Positions 25,946 to 26,833 of a stretch of DNA of 26,833 nt are shown in pieces. Origin of the DNA: Hemicentrotus pulcherrimus (Eukaryota > Echinodermata > Echinoidea > Camarodonta > Strongylocentrotidae); assembly GCA_003118195.1 (NCBI GenBank), contig BEXV01002595.1, forward strand, positions 1-26,833, in the 5' to 3' direction. A program made the position numbers and the translations under genes. The notes beneath the pieces are model-generated. The model saw only the letters and a list, made by a program, of their open reading frames with translations. It made no database searches and had not been told where the DNA came from. Positions within the stretch are counted from its first letter, which is position 1. The number at the start of each line of letters is the position of its first letter.

Positions 25946-26833
25946 AGATATATTAAACTATACTGAGTTAACAAATATGTTTTCATATAAGCTTTAAAAG
26001 AATAAAGGGAGATCCTAGTTTTAATATGGTTTGGTAAGTTATTCCAAATATCTGGTCCATGGTGTTTAATTGATCGTAGGGCTTAACTAAGTTTGGGATT
26101 ATTCATGAGAATGTCGAGTTGAATATGAGTGTACATTTACATTTCATAAATAAAAGTTTAAGAAAGATGCTGGAAGAGTTTTGGAAGTGTACTTATACAT
26201 AAAAATGGCAGTTTGGAGCGTATGTATATCATAAACCTTTAATGTTTTTAATTTACAAATATGTACAAATATGAATTGCTCTCTTCTGCAAAAGAAATAT
26301 TGGGTTTATTTTAGTTTTACAACAGTTTGCCCATATAATATTACAATTTGTTATATACGGTAAAATTAAAGTATTATGAAGAATAAACAAAGATCTATCA
26401 TTTATCAAACATTTCATTTTATACAAAACACCAATATTCCGGGATATCAAAATATTTATATTATGAATGTGTTCGTTCCAAGACAAATTTGAGTCAATAA
26501 TAACTCCTAAAAATTTCGTTGATTGTTTTTCTACCAGGGATAAACCATCTATAAACAAATTACATTGTGGTTGGTCTTGCGAGTTTATAGTTCTAAAATA
26601 AATAAAATTAGTTTTACTTATATTTAAGGATAATTTATTACATTTAAACCATGTTGAAATATTACACAAATCATGATTTACAGTATCAACAAGTGTATCA
26701 ATATTTTTGTGTGAGTAAAGTATATTTGTATCGTCGGCAAAAAGAATGTAAGTTAGAATATTTGATGATTTTACTATATCATTTACATAAATCAAAAATA
26801 AGAGCGGGCCTAAGATGGAGCCTTGAGGAACTC
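25946..26833 (-). pseudogene. Element F: reverse transcriptase fragment, minus strand, running off the edge
   Basis: From the right edge the minus strand is open as VPQGSILGPLLFLIYVNDIV, then motif C FADD, NKLSLNISKTNFIYF, FLGVIIDSNLSW, SRNIGVLYKMK, ILPYITNCNIIWANC and LLQKRAIHICTYL, with a stop at 26253-26255. Further remnants follow in other frames, including HGPDIWNNLPNHIKTR near 26058 and SLYSFKAYMKTYLL. The enzyme is closely similar in motif wording to elements A and C. The part before VPQG lies beyond the window. FADD is intact, and 193 codons are uninterrupted, so this is the longest clean minus-strand frame. Confidence 0.8.

Overview
The window looks like nuclear DNA of a marine invertebrate, most likely a deuterostome such as an echinoderm. 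This is inferred from its repeats: short elements carrying tandem TGACCTTTGACCT-type units and ending in GGAC-rich runs, several CR1/L2-like non-LTR retrotransposons with short TTGAA or ATTGA 3' tails, and leucine-rich-repeat exons of the kind found in expanded receptor families. There are no bacterial operons, tRNA or rRNA genes, and no CRISPR array. Almost all protein-like sequence is broken transposon, so most genes are called as pseudogenes.

Positions 1-13350 are a set of nested insertions. The outermost is a plus-strand non-LTR retrotransposon (element A). Its reverse transcriptase is recovered in pieces at 3-137, 924-1554, 7077-7282 and 12409-12875. It is interrupted first by short repeats (138-about 900). 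Next is a 5.5 kb foldback-like element (B, 1555-7076) with long inverted arms and a decayed cargo gene. Last is a second non-LTR retrotransposon (C, 7283-12408), which itself carries a 161-bp GGCC-ended MITE and a 1-kb DR1-repeat element.

Positions 13350-18850 are the only part with plausible host coding sequence. Two 57-codon LRR exons lie on the minus strand (16753-16923 and 17453-17623). They are copies of each other, with matching phase-0 splice sites. Their flanking intron is duplicated too (about 14705-16935 versus 17065-17635), so one copy shows the empty site of insertions found in the other. The region also holds two hairpin arrays built on CCCCCGTG, a hAT-like MITE with a perfect 20-bp palindrome, a TIR MITE next to an 11-bp minisatellite, and two degenerate hammerhead-ribozyme-like cores.

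Positions 18850-25520 hold two more plus-strand non-LTR retrotransposons. D has an ORF1 with CCHC knuckles followed by an endonuclease. E has an SGNH-esterase-like ORF1, then endonuclease and reverse transcriptase, and is the best preserved. From 25946 to the right edge a minus-strand reverse transcriptase (F) faces E tail to tail.

The features most worth a second look are the foldback element and its cargo, the dense perfect DR1 nuclear-receptor motifs spread by one repeat superfamily, the duplicated LRR exons with mostly amino-acid-changing differences, the CCCCCGTG hairpin arrays, and the hammerhead-like cores.
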